Shown: one piece after another, positions 1-11,469 of the stretch
How the letters are laid out: each line of letters begins with the position of its first letter
How positions within the stretch are numbered: position 1 is the stretch's first letter
Assembly: GCF_029407905.1 (NCBI RefSeq)
Contig: NC_073627.1
Coordinates: 139,265,697 to 139,329,696, forward strand
Length of the DNA: 64,000 bases
From: Bubalus kerabau
Taxonomy: Eukaryota; Chordata; Mammalia; Artiodactyla; Bovidae
Direction of reading: 5' to 3'
Translations under genes and position numbers: made by a program
The notes under the pieces: generated by a model
The model's database searches: none
Told to the model about the DNA's origin: nothing
The model's input: the letters and a program-made list of their open reading frames with translations, nothing else

Positions 1-311
1 TCTGCCTCCTGCTCTGACCCTGTCATACCATTTCAGCAAACAACCAATTCTCTGCCTGCCTTTTAAGTTATTTTGCTCCACACTGGGCTTCTCTCATGGG
101 CACTTGACAAGTTCCTTATTGATGTCCACTGAGTGGAAATGCTGGTTCCTAATCACTCCTCCACTGTAACTCCATCCCCAATAACATCCATAATAACTCC
201 ATCTTCAAGGAAAAGACTGTGCTTAGGTTGTGTTTTATTTTCTTTGCTGTTTCATATTTTACCCTGGTTCAGCCACAGCAAATTTGGCCAGAGCTGACAA
301 AATCACCTGGA
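1..311. other. Unassigned non-repetitive sequence
   Basis: I recognise no repeat and no convincing coding frame here; it reads as ordinary intergenic DNA. Confidence 0.4.
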
Positions 312-560
312 GACATGGCAATGAAAGCGAAAGTGTTAGTCACTCAGTCATGTCTGACTCTTTACGACCCCATGGGCTGTAGCCCACCATGCTCCTCTGT
401 CCATGGGATTCTCCAGGCAAGAATACTGGAGTAGGTTGCCATTTCCTTCTCCTGGGATTTTCCCAACCCAGGGATAGAACTTAGGTCTCCTGCATTACAG
501 GCAGATTCTTTACTGTCTGAGCCACCTAACGGAAGCCCCGTTGCCAGGGGACATGGCAAT
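312..560 (-). mobile_element. Bov-tA SINE (minus), with target-site duplication
   Basis: Read on the minus strand, the tRNA-like head lies near 538 and the BovB-like tail (cactcagtcatgtctgac) near 340. The 11-bp direct repeat gacatggcaat occurs at 312-322 and 550-560, which I interpret as the TSD. About ten extra bases sit between the head and the right repeat, so the exact 5' end is uncertain. Confidence 0.85.
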
Positions 561-1089
561 ATCAAGGCTAAATCTGCGAGCAGGTGCTCTGATCTCCATC
601 ATCTTTGCCAGAGCTTGGAAAACCAGTCCCCTGGGGAGTGATGAGTTATGCATGGAGACACATTCTCATCCAGAGTTTTAAACTTTACAAGATTTCCCCG
701 GTAAAAAGCATAGTAACGCTCCATGCCAAACAGTGGCCTTCTTGTATTTCCTGCTTGTAATTCCTGTTGTGAAGGGATAGAGCTGTGCTCAGTTTTATTT
801 TGACACCACTTTACTTGAAAGGTTGGCTTTCTCAGTTGAGTTGCTGCAACAGCAGTGTTTCAGTCCTAAGGAAATTTGGTACTGCTTTTATTTTTTCCAA
901 TCACATTTGTCTAACTAGAAAGCAGATGCTGGTGGTTCTTACCCCAAAATGATTCCCAGAGTGGACATTTGTTTCTGTTCACCTGTACGGTGACTGTAAC
1001 AGAAATAAAGTATCTAATTATCTAGATCTAAAGTAGATCTAGAGCATCTAAAGCAGAAAGATGCAGATCTGAAGCCAAACACTGATTCA
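561..1089. other. Unassigned sequence
   Basis: No repeat family or gene recognised. A short stretch around 1020-1070 repeats the word agatct and is low in complexity. Confidence 0.4.
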
Positions 1090-1245
1090 ATTCAAAATTA
1101 ATTAACATTTATTCAGCACTTACCATGCTTCAGGCTGTTTCTACCCAGGTATTTTGTTTAATCCTTAGATAAGTTCTGAGATAGATATTACCATAGCCAA
1201 TTGACAAAAGAAACTATTGAGGCTCAAGATGATACAATAGGACAT
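1090..1245 (+). mobile_element. MIR SINE, old and degraded
   Basis: The order of motifs matches the MIR core and tail on the plus strand: cagcacttaccatgcttcagg, ttaatcctta, then gacaaaagaaactattgaggct. Divergence is high, so the boundaries are approximate. Confidence 0.6.
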
Positions 1246-1327
1246 ATATTTTTTTAAAGTAAATGAAACAAAAGTATGTTTGTGGTAAAAATCACAAAGA
1301 AGCAGGATAATTGTGGTTCTTTTTGCA

Positions 1328-1925
1328 TGTTGTTGTTGTTCAATTGCTAAGTCGTGTCTGATTCTTTTCAACCGCATGGACTGCAGCACGCCAGGTTTCC
1401 CTGTCCTTTACCCTCTCCCAGAGTTTGCTCAAACTCGTGTGCATTGATTTGGTGATGCCATCCAACCATCTCATCCTCTGTTGTCCCCTTCTCCTCCTGC
1501 CTTCAATCTTCCCCAGCATATTTTCCAATGAGTTGGCTCTTCACATCAGGTGGCCAACGTGTTGAAACTTCAGCTTCAACATCAATCCTTCCCATGAATG
1601 AATATTCAAGGTTGATTTCCTTTAGGATTGACTGGATGGATCTCCCGGCTGTCCAAGGGGCTCTCAAGAGTCTTCTCTAGCACCACAATTTGCAAGCATC
1701 AATTCTTTGGTGCTCAGCCTTCTTTATGATCCAACTCTCACATCCATATATGACTACTGGTAAAACCATTGCTTTGACTCTACAGACCTTTGACATCAAA
1801 GTGGTATTTCTGCTTTTTAACATGCTGTCTAGGTTTGCTATAGCTTTTCTTCCAATTTCCTGACCTCAGTCACCAATTTTGGAGCCCAAGAAAACAAAAT
1901 CTGCCACTGTTTCCATTTTTTCCAC
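1328..1925 (-). mobile_element. BovB LINE 3' fragment (minus), old
   Basis: On the minus strand this is the BovB 3' end, starting from a (ttg)n tail at 1328. It runs back through the C-terminal part of the ORF towards the reverse-transcriptase end near 1925. Several frameshifts and many substitutions are seen compared with the young copies at 24-26 kb and 32-33 kb, so it is a non-coding relic of an old insertion. Confidence 0.88.
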
Positions 1926-1970
1926 ATCTTTCTGCATGATAGAATTTTAAATTGTGGTAGACTCTTTATG

Positions 1971-2244
1971 GAGAAGGCGATGGCACCCCATTCCAGTACT
2001 CTTGTCTGGAAAATCCCATGGACAGAGGAGCCTGGTAGGCTGTGGTCCATGGGGTCACGAAGAGTAGGACACGACTGAGCGACTTCCCTTTCACTTTTCA
2101 CTTTCATGCATTGGAGAAGGAAATGGCAACCCACTCCAGTGTTCTTGCCTGGAGAATCCCAGGGACAGGGGAGCCTGGTGGCTCCCGTCTGTGGGATCAC
2201 ACAGAGTTGGACATGACTGAAGTGACTTAGCAGCAGCAGCAGCA
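1971..2244 (+). mobile_element. Bov-A2 SINE (plus)
   Basis: Two Bov-A units in tandem (1971-2100 and about 2112-2235) are joined by the ttcacttttcactttcatgc linker and end in a short (cag)n tail. This is the usual Bov-A2 dimer structure and it is nearly full length. Confidence 0.92.
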
Positions 2245-2245
2245 G

Positions 2246-2369
2246 TTGTAGCATGAAGGATTTTTAGTCCCATGGTATGTGGGATCTAGTTCCTTGACCA
2301 GGGATGGAACCCAGAACCTTGGCATTGGGAGAACAGAGTCTTAGCCACTCGAACACCAGGGAAGTCCTG
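2246..2369 (-). mobile_element. CHR-type tRNA SINE (minus)
   Basis: The reverse complement starts gacttccctggtgttcgag and contains the tRNA-derived B-box region (catccctggtcaaggaac), followed by the cccacat... body typical of CHR SINEs. It directly abuts the tail of the Bov-A2 at 2244. Confidence 0.8.
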
Positions 2370-3384
2370 ATCCTAGATTTTTCTGATGGAAAACTCTCCC
2401 TTGAATGTCTCTACACATGAGGCTGCCAGGAGCATAGGTACTGGAAAAGACCAACTCTACATATGGGCTTCCCTGAGACGTGACCTGCCCTGTGGGAAGG
2501 AAATGGACTAAAGCTATCACTGTCATCTCAGACAGCTTCTTCTCCTATCACCTTTCTTACATTTCTTTAGGCTCTCACCACTAGATTCACTGTTATTATT
2601 ATCAGGATTCCAAATCCCAGTGATCTTCCCTTTTATCCAGGGTCAGTGAGCTATGATGTGGGTATGCATCATTCCAAGTGCAAGTTCAGTTTCAAGACAA
2701 ACTATGGAATGAATTCTGACCTCAGGAATAAGGGTCCTGCTGAAGAGCATTTAAGAGGCACTGACGTCATGTCGGTGGCTGCTGCTCTGTTGTGGCCGGA
2801 CAGGGCTGACTTATATAGTGTCGGGTTTTTGAAAATGCACTCAACTACATTACCTAATTTTGTCAGCCTTCCAATAAAAGCATTTTGCCAGATAAGAAAA
2901 CAGACCTTGAGATTCTAAGGGACATTTTGACTTAATTCAGATCACTCCTCTGTCAAAAAGGATTCAAGATGGCTTCAAGCAAGACTTTTAAACCATGTTG
3001 GTAGGCAAATAGGAATTTTTAAATCACAGCCACAAAAAATAGAAAGAAGGAGATAATCAACCAGATAAGCTGATATACATTCTGGGAGGTACAGATATCA
3101 GCCTGATTTTCTCTGCAGCCAGGACAAAAAGTAACTATGAGAAATTATCTCATTTTTACTACCACAGAGTAGTGGTAGGTGTGGGGGAAAAATGCTTTCT
3201 CAAAAAGGCAGAGTTCTTTCTAACCTGGTAGTAAAGGCTAAATGAAACTCTTTATAGGAGACATTAAAAACTGACAATGATGTTAACAACAAATTTTACA
3301 GCAGATTTTACAACAAATACACCAAAATGAGTTTCATATGGCTTTTCTTTTAAGCTACAAATTATTTTAAAGCTATAGGGACAT
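2370..3384. other. Unassigned sequence with a small CpG-containing patch
   Basis: No repeat family recognised. The patch at 2755-2835 is richer in CpG than its flanks and holds a consensus CRE and a TATA-like word (see the separate entry). The open frame at 2646-2918 has no recognisable domain and is probably chance. Confidence 0.35.
2762..2818 (+). promoter_or_regulatory. Candidate CRE plus TATA-like pair
   Basis: A perfect palindromic CRE (tgacgtca) at 2762-2769 is followed about 43 bp later by ttatatag at 2811-2818. This spacing resembles CREB-driven promoters, but no transcript start or downstream exon can be seen, so a functional role is inference only. Confidence 0.25.
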
Positions 3385-3545
3385 ATATTTTCCTTATGTC
3401 ATTACATTCTCACAAAAACTCTATGAAGTAGTATTTATTATCACCTTTTGCAAATTAAGAAATGTAGACAACATGGATAAGAAGCTCTCACAACATCATC
3501 CAGCCAATTATTGATAGAGCCTGGCTTGAGCTCAGCTTTGACATC
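3385..3545 (+). mobile_element. MIR SINE fragment
   Basis: The run cattctcacaaaaactctatg, then gtagtatttattatcacc, then gcaaattaagaaatg follows MIR order on the plus strand. It is old and divergent. Confidence 0.55.
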
Positions 3546-3793
3546 TTAAATTCTGAGGATAAAACATCGAAATACAAGTACATAAAGGTCATTAGGCAAA
3601 TTTTCCAAAATGTAGTCTCCCAAATGTCTCACTTAAGCCAACAATAAAACTTATATCTTAGAAGTGAATAGACACTTTATCACAATTTTTTTAAAAAATA
3701 TTTCTCTCCTCTAGACTTTTAATAAAATATAAATAGCTTATTAGAGACTGTACTCTAGCAAAAGCTGCTGGTTGAGGACACTCTAAAAGATTT

Positions 3794-4320
3794 CAGGCAT
3801 ACCTCACACAGGCCCAATAATTTACAGGCACAATAATTGTGCTCTGCTTTTATTGCACTTCACAAATATTGCATTTCTTTTAACAAATTGAAGGTTATGG
3901 CAACCCTTTGTCAAGCAAGTCTATTGGCACAATTTTTCCAACAGTGTTTACCCATTTCATGTCTCTGTGTCAGATTTTGTTATTTCTCTCAGTATTTCAA
4001 ACTTTTTATTATCATTGGGTTTGTTATGGTGGTCTGTGATCATTGATCATTGATATTTCTATGACAAAAATATTATGACTCACTGAAGTCTCAGATGATG
4101 ACTAGCACTTTTCAGTAATTTCAGTATTTTTAATTTAGGTCCATACATTTTTTTTTTTTAGACATAATGCTATTGCACACTGAATAGATTACAGTATAGT
4201 GTAAATGTAACTTTTATATGCACTGGGAAGCCAAAAAATCTGTAAGACTTGCTTTATTGCAATATTCATTTTATTGTAGTGGTCTGGAACCAAACCTGCA
4301 AAATCTCTGAGATCTACATG
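3794..4320 (+). mobile_element. Tigger1-family DNA transposon, internally deleted
   Basis: The left end begins caggcatacctcacac and the right end finishes caaaatctctgagatctac, an imperfect terminal inverted repeat pair. Between them are the Tigger1 terminal regions (attgaaggttatggcaaccc on the left, gacataatgctattgcac on the right) with the transposase gene removed. It is a non-autonomous relic of about 527 bp. Confidence 0.85.
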
Positions 4321-4487
4321 AACCTAAAGTCACAGAGGTAGGTTTTGGCTCAGCCAGGTTAAAACCCATCCCACTAACTATTGCTAGTCACACATTCTCA
4401 CCTGAAATCAAATCAGTCTTTCCCTATCTATAGTCATAGTTCTTAAGGTTTAGGGATGGGTACTAGACACACACACACATACATATA

Positions 4488-4925
4488 TATTATAAGTTTT
4501 TATTTACATTGGAGTATAGTTAATTAATAATGCTGTTTAGTTTTAGGTGTATATCAAAGGGATTAAGTTTTACATACACATGTATCCATTCTTTTTCAAA
4601 TTCTTTTCCCATGTAGGTTGTTACATAATACTGAGCATAATAGAGTTCCCTGTGCTATACAGTAGGTCTTTGTTGATTATCCATTTTAAATATAGCAGTA
4701 TGTGCATGTCCATCCCAAACTTCCAGTCTATCCCTCCCTCCACCTTTCTCTCCTAGTAACTATAAATTCATTCTCTAAATCTGTGAGTCTGTTTCTCTTT
4801 TGGAAATAAGTTCATTTGTATCATTATTTTTTAGATTTTGCATATAAGGGATATATTATATTTCTCTTTCTCTAACTCACTTCACTCAGCATGACAATAT
4901 CTAGGTCCATTCATGTTGCTGCAAA
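4488..4925 (-). mobile_element. L1 3' end (minus)
   Basis: Reverse complement of the artiodactyl L1 3' UTR and the end of ORF2. Markers are gagttccctgtgctatacag, tatccattttaaatatagca and catgttgctgcaaatggg. It is 5' truncated and runs into a dinucleotide repeat on its right side. Confidence 0.85.
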
Positions 4926-4928
4926 TGG

Positions 4929-4988
4929 GACTCTCTCTCTCTCTCTATATATATATATACACACAGACATATATATATATATATATAA
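4929..4988. repeat. Compound (CT)n/(TA)n microsatellite
   Basis: A short ct run is followed by ta runs broken by cacacagaca. It directly follows the L1 fragment. Confidence 0.85.
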
Positions 4989-5090
4989 TTTTTAATCTGA
5001 AATAAAATAGTCATCAAGTGCCTGGTGCTTCATAGGGCCCTGAAATGATTAAAGTCTGAGAGAAGAAGCAGCAAACTGGAGGAGCTTCTA

Positions 5091-5356
5091 CTGCTGCTAA
5101 GTCGCTTCAGTTGTGTCCGACTCTGTGCGACCCCATAGAAGGCAGCCCACCAGGCTCCTCTGTCCCTGGGATTCTCCAGGAAAGAATACTGGAGTGGATT
5201 GCCATTTCCTTCTCCAATGCATGAAAATGAAAAGTAAAAGTGAAGTCACTCAGTCGTGCCCAACTCTTAGTGACCCCATGGACTGGAGCCTACCAGGCTC
5301 CCCCGTCCATGGGATTTTCCAGGCGAGAGTACTGGAGTGGGGTGCCATTGCCTTCT
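5091..5356 (-). mobile_element. Bov-A2 SINE (minus)
   Basis: The (ctg)n tail is at the left, then two Bov-A units separated near 5219-5240. Orientation is opposite to the copy at 1971. It is close to full length. Confidence 0.92.
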
Positions 5357-5803
5357 GGAGGAGATTATGTAACAAATCCTCCTGGATGGTGTTCAGTGCT
5401 AGGAGTGAATTAAGGACATTCTCCCCAGGAGAAAACCAAAAGGGAAGATTTGCAGGGAGATAAATTTCCATAGCCTCCATGTCCTCTTATTTTCTCTTCC
5501 ACACAATGGTTTACATCCCTTAAAACCTGCCACTCAGTCTCAGTGGCATTCCTGAAGCACAAACACTTAATGAACTAAGCTATGACTCATTGCAATAGCT
5601 CCCAGAGTAAAAAGTTGGCTGGAAAATGTTAGATGTCTTTCACAAAGAGAACAGTTGCTGAAAAGTGAAGAATGTTAGAACATCATCAACAGAATCACAC
5701 TCTGTTACCATATGTAAGAATTTACATTATACCTGTAGGTGCAGTTTAACATAGCAAAATAGTCTATTATAGACATTAAAAAATTGCATGCTTTGAAACT
5801 GGA
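5357..5803. other. Unassigned sequence
   Basis: No repeat family, gene or regulatory motif recognised. Confidence 0.35.
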
Positions 5804-6025
5804 TAACTCCCAGGTGGCACTAGTGGTAAAGAACCTGCCTGCCAATTCAGGAGATGCAAGAGACTCAGGTTTGGGTCAGGAAGAAGATCCTCTGGAGAAG
5901 AGCATGGCAACCCACTCCAGTATTCTTACCTGGAGAATCCCATGGACAGAGGAGCCTGGCAGGCTTCAGCCCATAGGGTCACAAAGAGTGGACATGACTG
6001 AAGCGACTTAGCATGCATGCACTCA
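5804..6025 (+). mobile_element. Bov-tA SINE (plus)
   Basis: The head cccaggtggcactagtggtaa is at 5808 and the tail ends near 6025 at gcatgcatgcactcag. It is followed 20 bp later by a short piece of a SINE head in the opposite orientation (6047-6064). Confidence 0.9.
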
Positions 6026-6065
6026 GGCATTATGATTATAATACTGGGGCCACCTGGGAAGCCCT

Positions 6066-6245
6066 ATAATCATTATACTTAATATTTATTATACACTTAT
6101 ATATGTCAGGTACAATAGCTTCCTGTGTAATAATAAACTGAATACTTGAAAAAAACAAACAATGTAGTACTATTATCTGTATTATATAGATGAGAAAGCT
6201 GAGGTCCAAAAAGTAAGATCTAAGGAAAGAGCTGGAAGAGTACAA
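6066..6245 (+). mobile_element. Probable MIR fragment
   Basis: The segment ctgtattatatagatgagaa followed by agctgaggtccaaaaag, preceded by a degraded tattatacacttatatatgtc, matches MIR order. It is old and the boundaries are loose. Confidence 0.45.
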
Positions 6246-7046
6246 GATTTATATGCTTAATTCTCATTCTCAAGGAATGAATTTAAACAAAATTCAAATG
6301 AAGGAGTAATTCATTCTTAATGATGTTTTATCAGTTAGTTTCTGCTGTGTAACAAATCATCCCTCAAATTTATATCATCACCCCATGTTGCACCCATATC
6401 ATGGTTCCTCATTTCTCTCTCCTTTTCCACTCTTCTCCAACCCCAAATACATCTCAATGTGACTTTCCTACCTCCAGTTCCAAAGGTAGCTCTGCCCCTA
6501 TATTTTCTTGGATAAAAACCATCATGCTTCTCAACACAAAGATCTTCAGTTTAACAGGTTTCACTCTTCTGAGACAGCAGTTGTGTGTTTCAACTCCTCT
6601 TCTTAGATATAGTTTTTATTATTTTGTAAGTAGTGTTCTTTTTTAATCAAAGGAAAAATCAGCAGTGGCACCACAGTTGTAAAGCAGAAAAGAAAGAAAA
6701 CATCGTCACTGGATTGACCACACTGCGATATGCAAAGCCATATAGGAAGCATCTCCTAAAACCCAGAAGGTCCTCCTTTTTGACCTGAGTAAATAAAAAG
6801 AAAATAGTCCTGTTCCAAAGGCTTAGCATAATAGAATGTGAAGTTAGTGAGACCTCCTCATTACTGGGACACTTTGGACCTGAAAAGATGACCTATCAGG
6901 ACTCAGGGGACCCACAAATACACACATCCATGCTTGTGAAATTCCTAGGAAAATCTCAATATTGAAAATATAAAAATTTGAGTTGACTCCCATGACACGT
7001 TTTTCAGCTTTTTTAGGAAGTAACTAGTATACCAAAATTCCACATA

Positions 7047-7050
<4 letters not shown>
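6246..7050. other. Unassigned sequence
   Basis: No repeat assigned with confidence. The run gtttctgctgtgtaacaaat near 6340 resembles the end of an old LTR but is too short to name. Confidence 0.3.

Positions 7051-7083
<33 letters not shown>
7051..7083. repeat. (AT)n microsatellite
   Basis: A pure alternating AT run of about 33 bp. Confidence 0.95.
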
Positions 7084-7087
<4 letters not shown>

Positions 7088-7323
7088 CTGGTGAGTTTGG
7101 GCATGTCTACAGTCATATTAACATCACCACAATCCAGGTAATAAACACACACACCACCTCCAAATGTTTCTCTGTGTCCTTATGGGGATTTTTGCTTTGT
7201 TTTATTTTATTTTTATAAGAACAGAACCTGATATATACATGCTTAATGAGTCTTTAAGAATGCAATACCTTACTGCTAACTATAGGCACTATGTATGTAA
7301 AACAGTATGTAGATGTCTCAAAA

Positions 7324-8110
7324 ACTTGAAAAAGAGAACTACCATATGATCCAGCAATCTCACTTCTGGGTATACATGCAAGAGAATTGAAATCAAGCTC
7401 TCCAAGAGTTATCTGTACTCTCATCTTTATTGCAGCATTATTCATAGTAGCCAAGACATGAAAGCAACCTAAATGTCCACTAACAGACAAATGATAAAGA
7501 AGATGTGGTACATTCAGAAAATAGAATATTATTCAGCCTCACAAAGAAATAAGAGAGAGAAAGAAATATTGCCATTTGTGACAGTATGGATAGATCTGAA
7601 AAATATAATGCTAAGTGAAATCACTGCATGACTCTTATATGGGGTATTGAAAATAGTCAAAGATACGGAAGTAGACAGTGGAATAATAGTTCCCTAGAAA
7701 AATGTTGTAGATGATCTTATTTGCAAAACAGAAATGGAGACACAGATGTAGAAAACAAATATCTGGATACCAAGGGGAAAAGGGGTGGTGGGATGAATTA
7801 GAAGATTGGGATTGACACCATTAATATTATGTATAAAATAGGTAACAGATGAAAACCTATTGTATAGCACAAGGAACTCTACTCGATGTTCTGTGATGAC
7901 CTAAATGGGAAGGAAAGCCCAAAAAGAGGGGATATATGTATATGTATGGTAGATTCACTTTGCTGTACAGCAGAAACTAGCACAACATTATAAAGCAACT
8001 ATACTCCAATAAAATTTAATTACAAGAAAAATAGAACAGTGGTCACCACGGGATGGGGGAAGGAGGAAATGAGGAATTTCTGCTCAATGGGTATAAAGGT
8101 ACAGTTAAAT
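7324..8110 (+). mobile_element. Old L1 ORF2 end (plus) with a younger L1 3' end nested in it
   Basis: The outer element shows the L1 ORF2 C-terminal region (accatatgatccagcaatctc at 7341). It appears to resume after 8034 with cagtggtcaccacgggatgg. Between about 7700 and 8034 lies the artiodactyl L1 3' UTR (gcacaaggaactctactcg, cagcagaaactagcacaaca), ending aataaaatttaatt. The repeated words agtggaataatagtt and aatagaacagtggtc at the two edges may be a diverged TSD. Confidence 0.7.
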
Positions 8111-8149
8111 GGGATGAGAACACTTCAGAGACCTGTTCTACAATATCAT

Positions 8150-8699
8150 CTCATGACACTTTTCATTATCACATCTTCAATACTATTGACATATTAATTG
8201 ACCCCTAGAAGGATGATTCAGCATTCAATTATTTCCAAATACTTTGTTACAGTATCAAGCAAGTAGTAGTTTGTATTTCTAAATCAAGTTTGAAATAAAA
8301 TTGCAACTGTGTTCGGGATGCCCCGAAGGTCCTACCACCTTCATTAGATGATAAAAATATTTTGTTTCTCCTTTGTTGAGTTTTTACATCTCACATTATT
8401 GAGATTTAACTCCTCATTATTTAAGCTGACTGGATAAAATTTACCAGGCTTTCAAACCTGTCTTAATCTTTTCAAAATTTTTATTTTTTAAAAACTCTGA
8501 GACATCCAGCAATCAATAAAAGTAGAACCAATTATCTTTTTATTTCCTCTCATGTTCAGGAAATGAATCAGCAGCCCCAGCAGTGAGAGGCTGTTCTGTT
8601 TATTATGAGTCAACAATGCAAGCAGTGAAATGTCTGAGAGAGTTGTGGGGATTTAAGCTGCCAAACTCTCGTTTAAAATGGAGCAGACACACATATCTA
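8150..8699. other. Unassigned AT-rich sequence
   Basis: No recognisable repeat or gene. Confidence 0.35.
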
Positions 8700-8870
8700 C
8701 AGCAATTAGTATTTGTGTAATATCTTATCTTTCTTAGGCATTTTCACATGCCACCACCATATTTAAATCCTCACTGAACACCCAAGACAGGTATTTCCAT
8801 TTTGAAGAATTCAAGGTACAGGAAGATTAAATGGCCTTATAAAAGTCGCACAGAGGCCCCAGGTAGACTT
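8700..8870 (+). mobile_element. MIR SINE fragment
   Basis: The words gcattttcacatgccacc, aaatcctcactgaac and ttccattttgaagaa follow MIR order on the plus strand. Confidence 0.5.
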
Positions 8871-9322
8871 CTGCTTCCAGACAAAAAGCTCTTTACTATT
8901 TTACTGCTTTGTGGAAGAATCCATAAAGTTGCTATCGAATTTTATCTTCCTGACACAATGTGTTCTCACAAATGGTTATTGTAAATGCAATCTTCTTGCA
9001 AATAGTATCTTTCTTGATGGTTTTTTAGTTTTTAGTCATACAACTTGGCATAATCATATTTGGCCAGATATAATTAATTTACCTAACAAATTAAGAAGAA
9101 CTGGATTTTTATAAATGCTGTTGGGCATTTTTAAATCATGAACTTTAAGCAGCTATAGCTAAGATTAATTGATTACCTGTGATATTAATTATCACAAATA
9201 TGTGAAAGCAATTCTCAATTACAGTACTCACTCAGATCATCATGGTTAATTTTCTAAATTCAGAATTATTTCTTCCTTTCTCTGAGCACACTTCAGATTA
9301 CATCACCCTAATCGGAGAATAG
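8871..9322. other. Unassigned AT-rich sequence
   Basis: No repeat or gene recognised. The overlapping small frames here have no recognisable domain. Confidence 0.35.
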
Positions 9323-9430
9323 GAACTCCTATGGTGGTCCAGTGGCTAAGATTCTGTGCTCACAATGCAAGGGGCCCAGGTTCGATCCCTGGTCAGGGAA
9401 CTTGATTCCACATGCTGCAACTAAGACCTT
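9323..9430 (+). mobile_element. CHR-type tRNA SINE (plus)
   Basis: The head aactcctatggtggtccagt leads to a clear tRNA B box (ggttcgatccc at 9380) and the body gattccacatgctgcaac. It is abutted directly by a Bov-tA. Confidence 0.82.
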
Positions 9431-9645
9431 GGGCTTCCCATGAGGCGCAGTGGTAAAGAATCCACCTGTCAATACAGGAGATTCAAGAGACATGAGTTCA
9501 GTCCTTGGATTGGGAGGACCCCCGGGAGTAGGAAAAGGCAACCCACTTCAGTATCCTTGCCTGGAAAATTCCATGGACAGAGAAGCCTGGAAGGCTACAG
9601 TCCATGAGGTTGCAAAGAGTCAGCTACAACAGAGCACACACACAT
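9431..9645 (+). mobile_element. Bov-tA SINE (plus)
   Basis: The head gggcttcccatgaggcgcag at 9432 is followed by the Bov-A body (aacccacttcagtatccttg) and an (ac)n tail. It is moderately diverged. Confidence 0.9.
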
Positions 9646-10149
9646 GAGTTCATGAATCAGCCAATACAAGTGAATAGGAATATTGGCTTAAAAGAAAATT
9701 TAATTAGGATAAAAGATGTAATTTACATGTCATATATACAAATATCTTTTGCTGCTTTATTCCAACTAAATTAATAACCAAAGTTTGATGGATAGAAATA
9801 AATAAGCTATTCAAATAACATACACAAGCATGCATATATGCATAACAAATATTTGTGGTGAATACACAGATATATATATGTAAATGAATTCATTGTAAAA
9901 CTTTCAGTGACCACCCCAGACAGTTTATTTTAGTCTCCCCACTTTCTGTATCTTCAACTCCCTTCTCTGAAATGTAGCTCACATTATACTCAATATATTT
10001 ACTTGCTGGCCCAGTTGTAAAATACATAGCAAGTAGTTTACAATAGTTAACCCCTATCTATTTGTAACTTAAAAAAAAAAAGAAAAAAAAACTTTAGTCT
10101 GAGGGCACAGAGTCAAAACACTGAGCTTAAAACAAACATCGTATATTAA
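9646..10149. other. Unassigned sequence with an A-rich run
   Basis: No repeat family recognised apart from an adenine run at 10,071-10,091. Confidence 0.35.
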
Positions 10150-10537
10150 CACACGTATGAGAAATCTAGAAGGAAAAACAATGGTACAAGTGAACCTAGT
10201 TCCAGGGCAGGAATAGAGATGCAGACATAGACAATGGACATGTGGACACAGAAGAGGGTGGAGGAAAGGGGAAGGTGGGATGAATTAGGTGATTATGTTT
10301 GACATCAATACACTACCATGTATAAAATAGATAGCTAATGGGAACCTGCAGTATAGTACAGCGAGCTCAGCTCGGTGCTCTGTGGTGACCTACAGGTGTG
10401 GGATGGAGGGAAGGTAGGAGGGAGATCCAAGAGGGAGGGGATATATGTATATACATGGCTGATTCGCTCTGTTGCACAGCAGAAACTAACACAACATTGT
10501 AAAGCAACTATCTCCCAATTTAAAGAAAAAAAAAAAA
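10150..10537 (+). mobile_element. L1 3' UTR (plus)
   Basis: Artiodactyl L1 3' UTR with the usual words (gacatcaatacactaccatg, gctcagctcggtgctctg, cagcagaaactaacacaac) and an adenine tail at 10,525-10,537. It is 5' truncated just after the ORF2 end. Confidence 0.88.
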
Positions 10538-10689
10538 GCTACTCAGGTTACATTTCCTCTCCATTCAATGTAATAACATTATTCTTCTGAAATACTTACA
10601 CGCAATTTTTTTGGCTCCATTTTATTTTTAATTTTATGGTTACTTTGCAACATTATCCCAGCTTCAAGAAGTCAAAACTATCTAATAAG

Positions 10690-11465
10690 TACACTTAGAA
10701 AAGGGTCATCCTTAGCCTGTCCACCTCATTCCCATTCTCTCCTATAGGATGCCAATCATTATGTTCTAGTCAACTGTCCTCCACAATGTTTTTTGTAAAA
10801 TAGATGTCTATAAGTTTATCTTTTCCTTTTCTCTTAACCAAAAGTTTATGTACTATAGATATTTCTCTGCACTCAGTTTCCTGGGAATAACTTTATATCT
10901 GATAATAACCATCTTCACGATTCTTTTCTTTTTAAACTTTTATTAGAGTGTTGTTGCTTCACAATGTTGTGTTAGTTTCTGTCATACAGCAGAGTGAATC
11001 AGTTATATATATATCCCCTCTTTTTTAGATTTCCTTCCCATTTAGGTCACCACAGAGTATTGAGTAGAGTTCCCTGTATTATAGAGTAGGTTCTTATTAG
11101 TTATCTATTTTATGTATAGTGGTGTGTATATGTCAATCTCAATCTCTCAAGAGATCTTCATCATTCTTTTATAGCATCTGCACTAAATCCTACCAAACTA
11201 CTAGTCTATGTATGGCCATTCAAGATGCCCCAATATATGAAATTACAAACAAGAAACACTGCAACAAATATCCTTGCGCAACTGTACTTTTACATTGTTG
11301 GAGATACAGCTTTAGGATAAACTCCTAGGAATAGTATTTCTGGGTCAAAATGTAAAATGAATCTTTGATTTTCTTAAATATTGCTGTAATCCCTTCCCTA
11401 AGGATTAGACCAGTTTGCAATCCCATAAACAATGTACAAAACTGCCTAGTTTCCCACACCCTCAC
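10690..11465 (-). mobile_element. Old L1 fragment (minus) split by a younger L1 3' end
   Basis: The outer pieces (10,690-10,931 and 11,146-11,465) contain gcaacaaatatccttgcgc and aactcctaggaatagtattt, matching an old mammalian L1-like repeat on the minus strand. The inner piece (10,932-11,145) is the artiodactyl L1 3' end (ttgtgttagtttctgtcat, gagtagagttccctgtatt). The outer family name is uncertain. Confidence 0.6.
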
Positions 11466-11469
11466 CAAA

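Noticed and set aside
1838..2254. 138-codon minus-strand frame
   Set aside because: It runs across a BovB relic and the reverse strand of a Bov-A2; no independent coding signal.
5113..5463. 116-codon frame, and similar ones at 20,227-20,658 and 33,825-34,094
   Set aside because: All are translations of Bov-A2 SINEs. The shared SINE-derived peptide words recur at every copy and are not a protein family.
9380..9396. tRNA-like B box (ggttcgatccctggtc), also at other SINE heads
   Set aside because: These are the tRNA-derived heads of CHR and Bov-tA SINEs. No complete cloverleaf with anticodon arm could be made out, so no tRNA gene is called.
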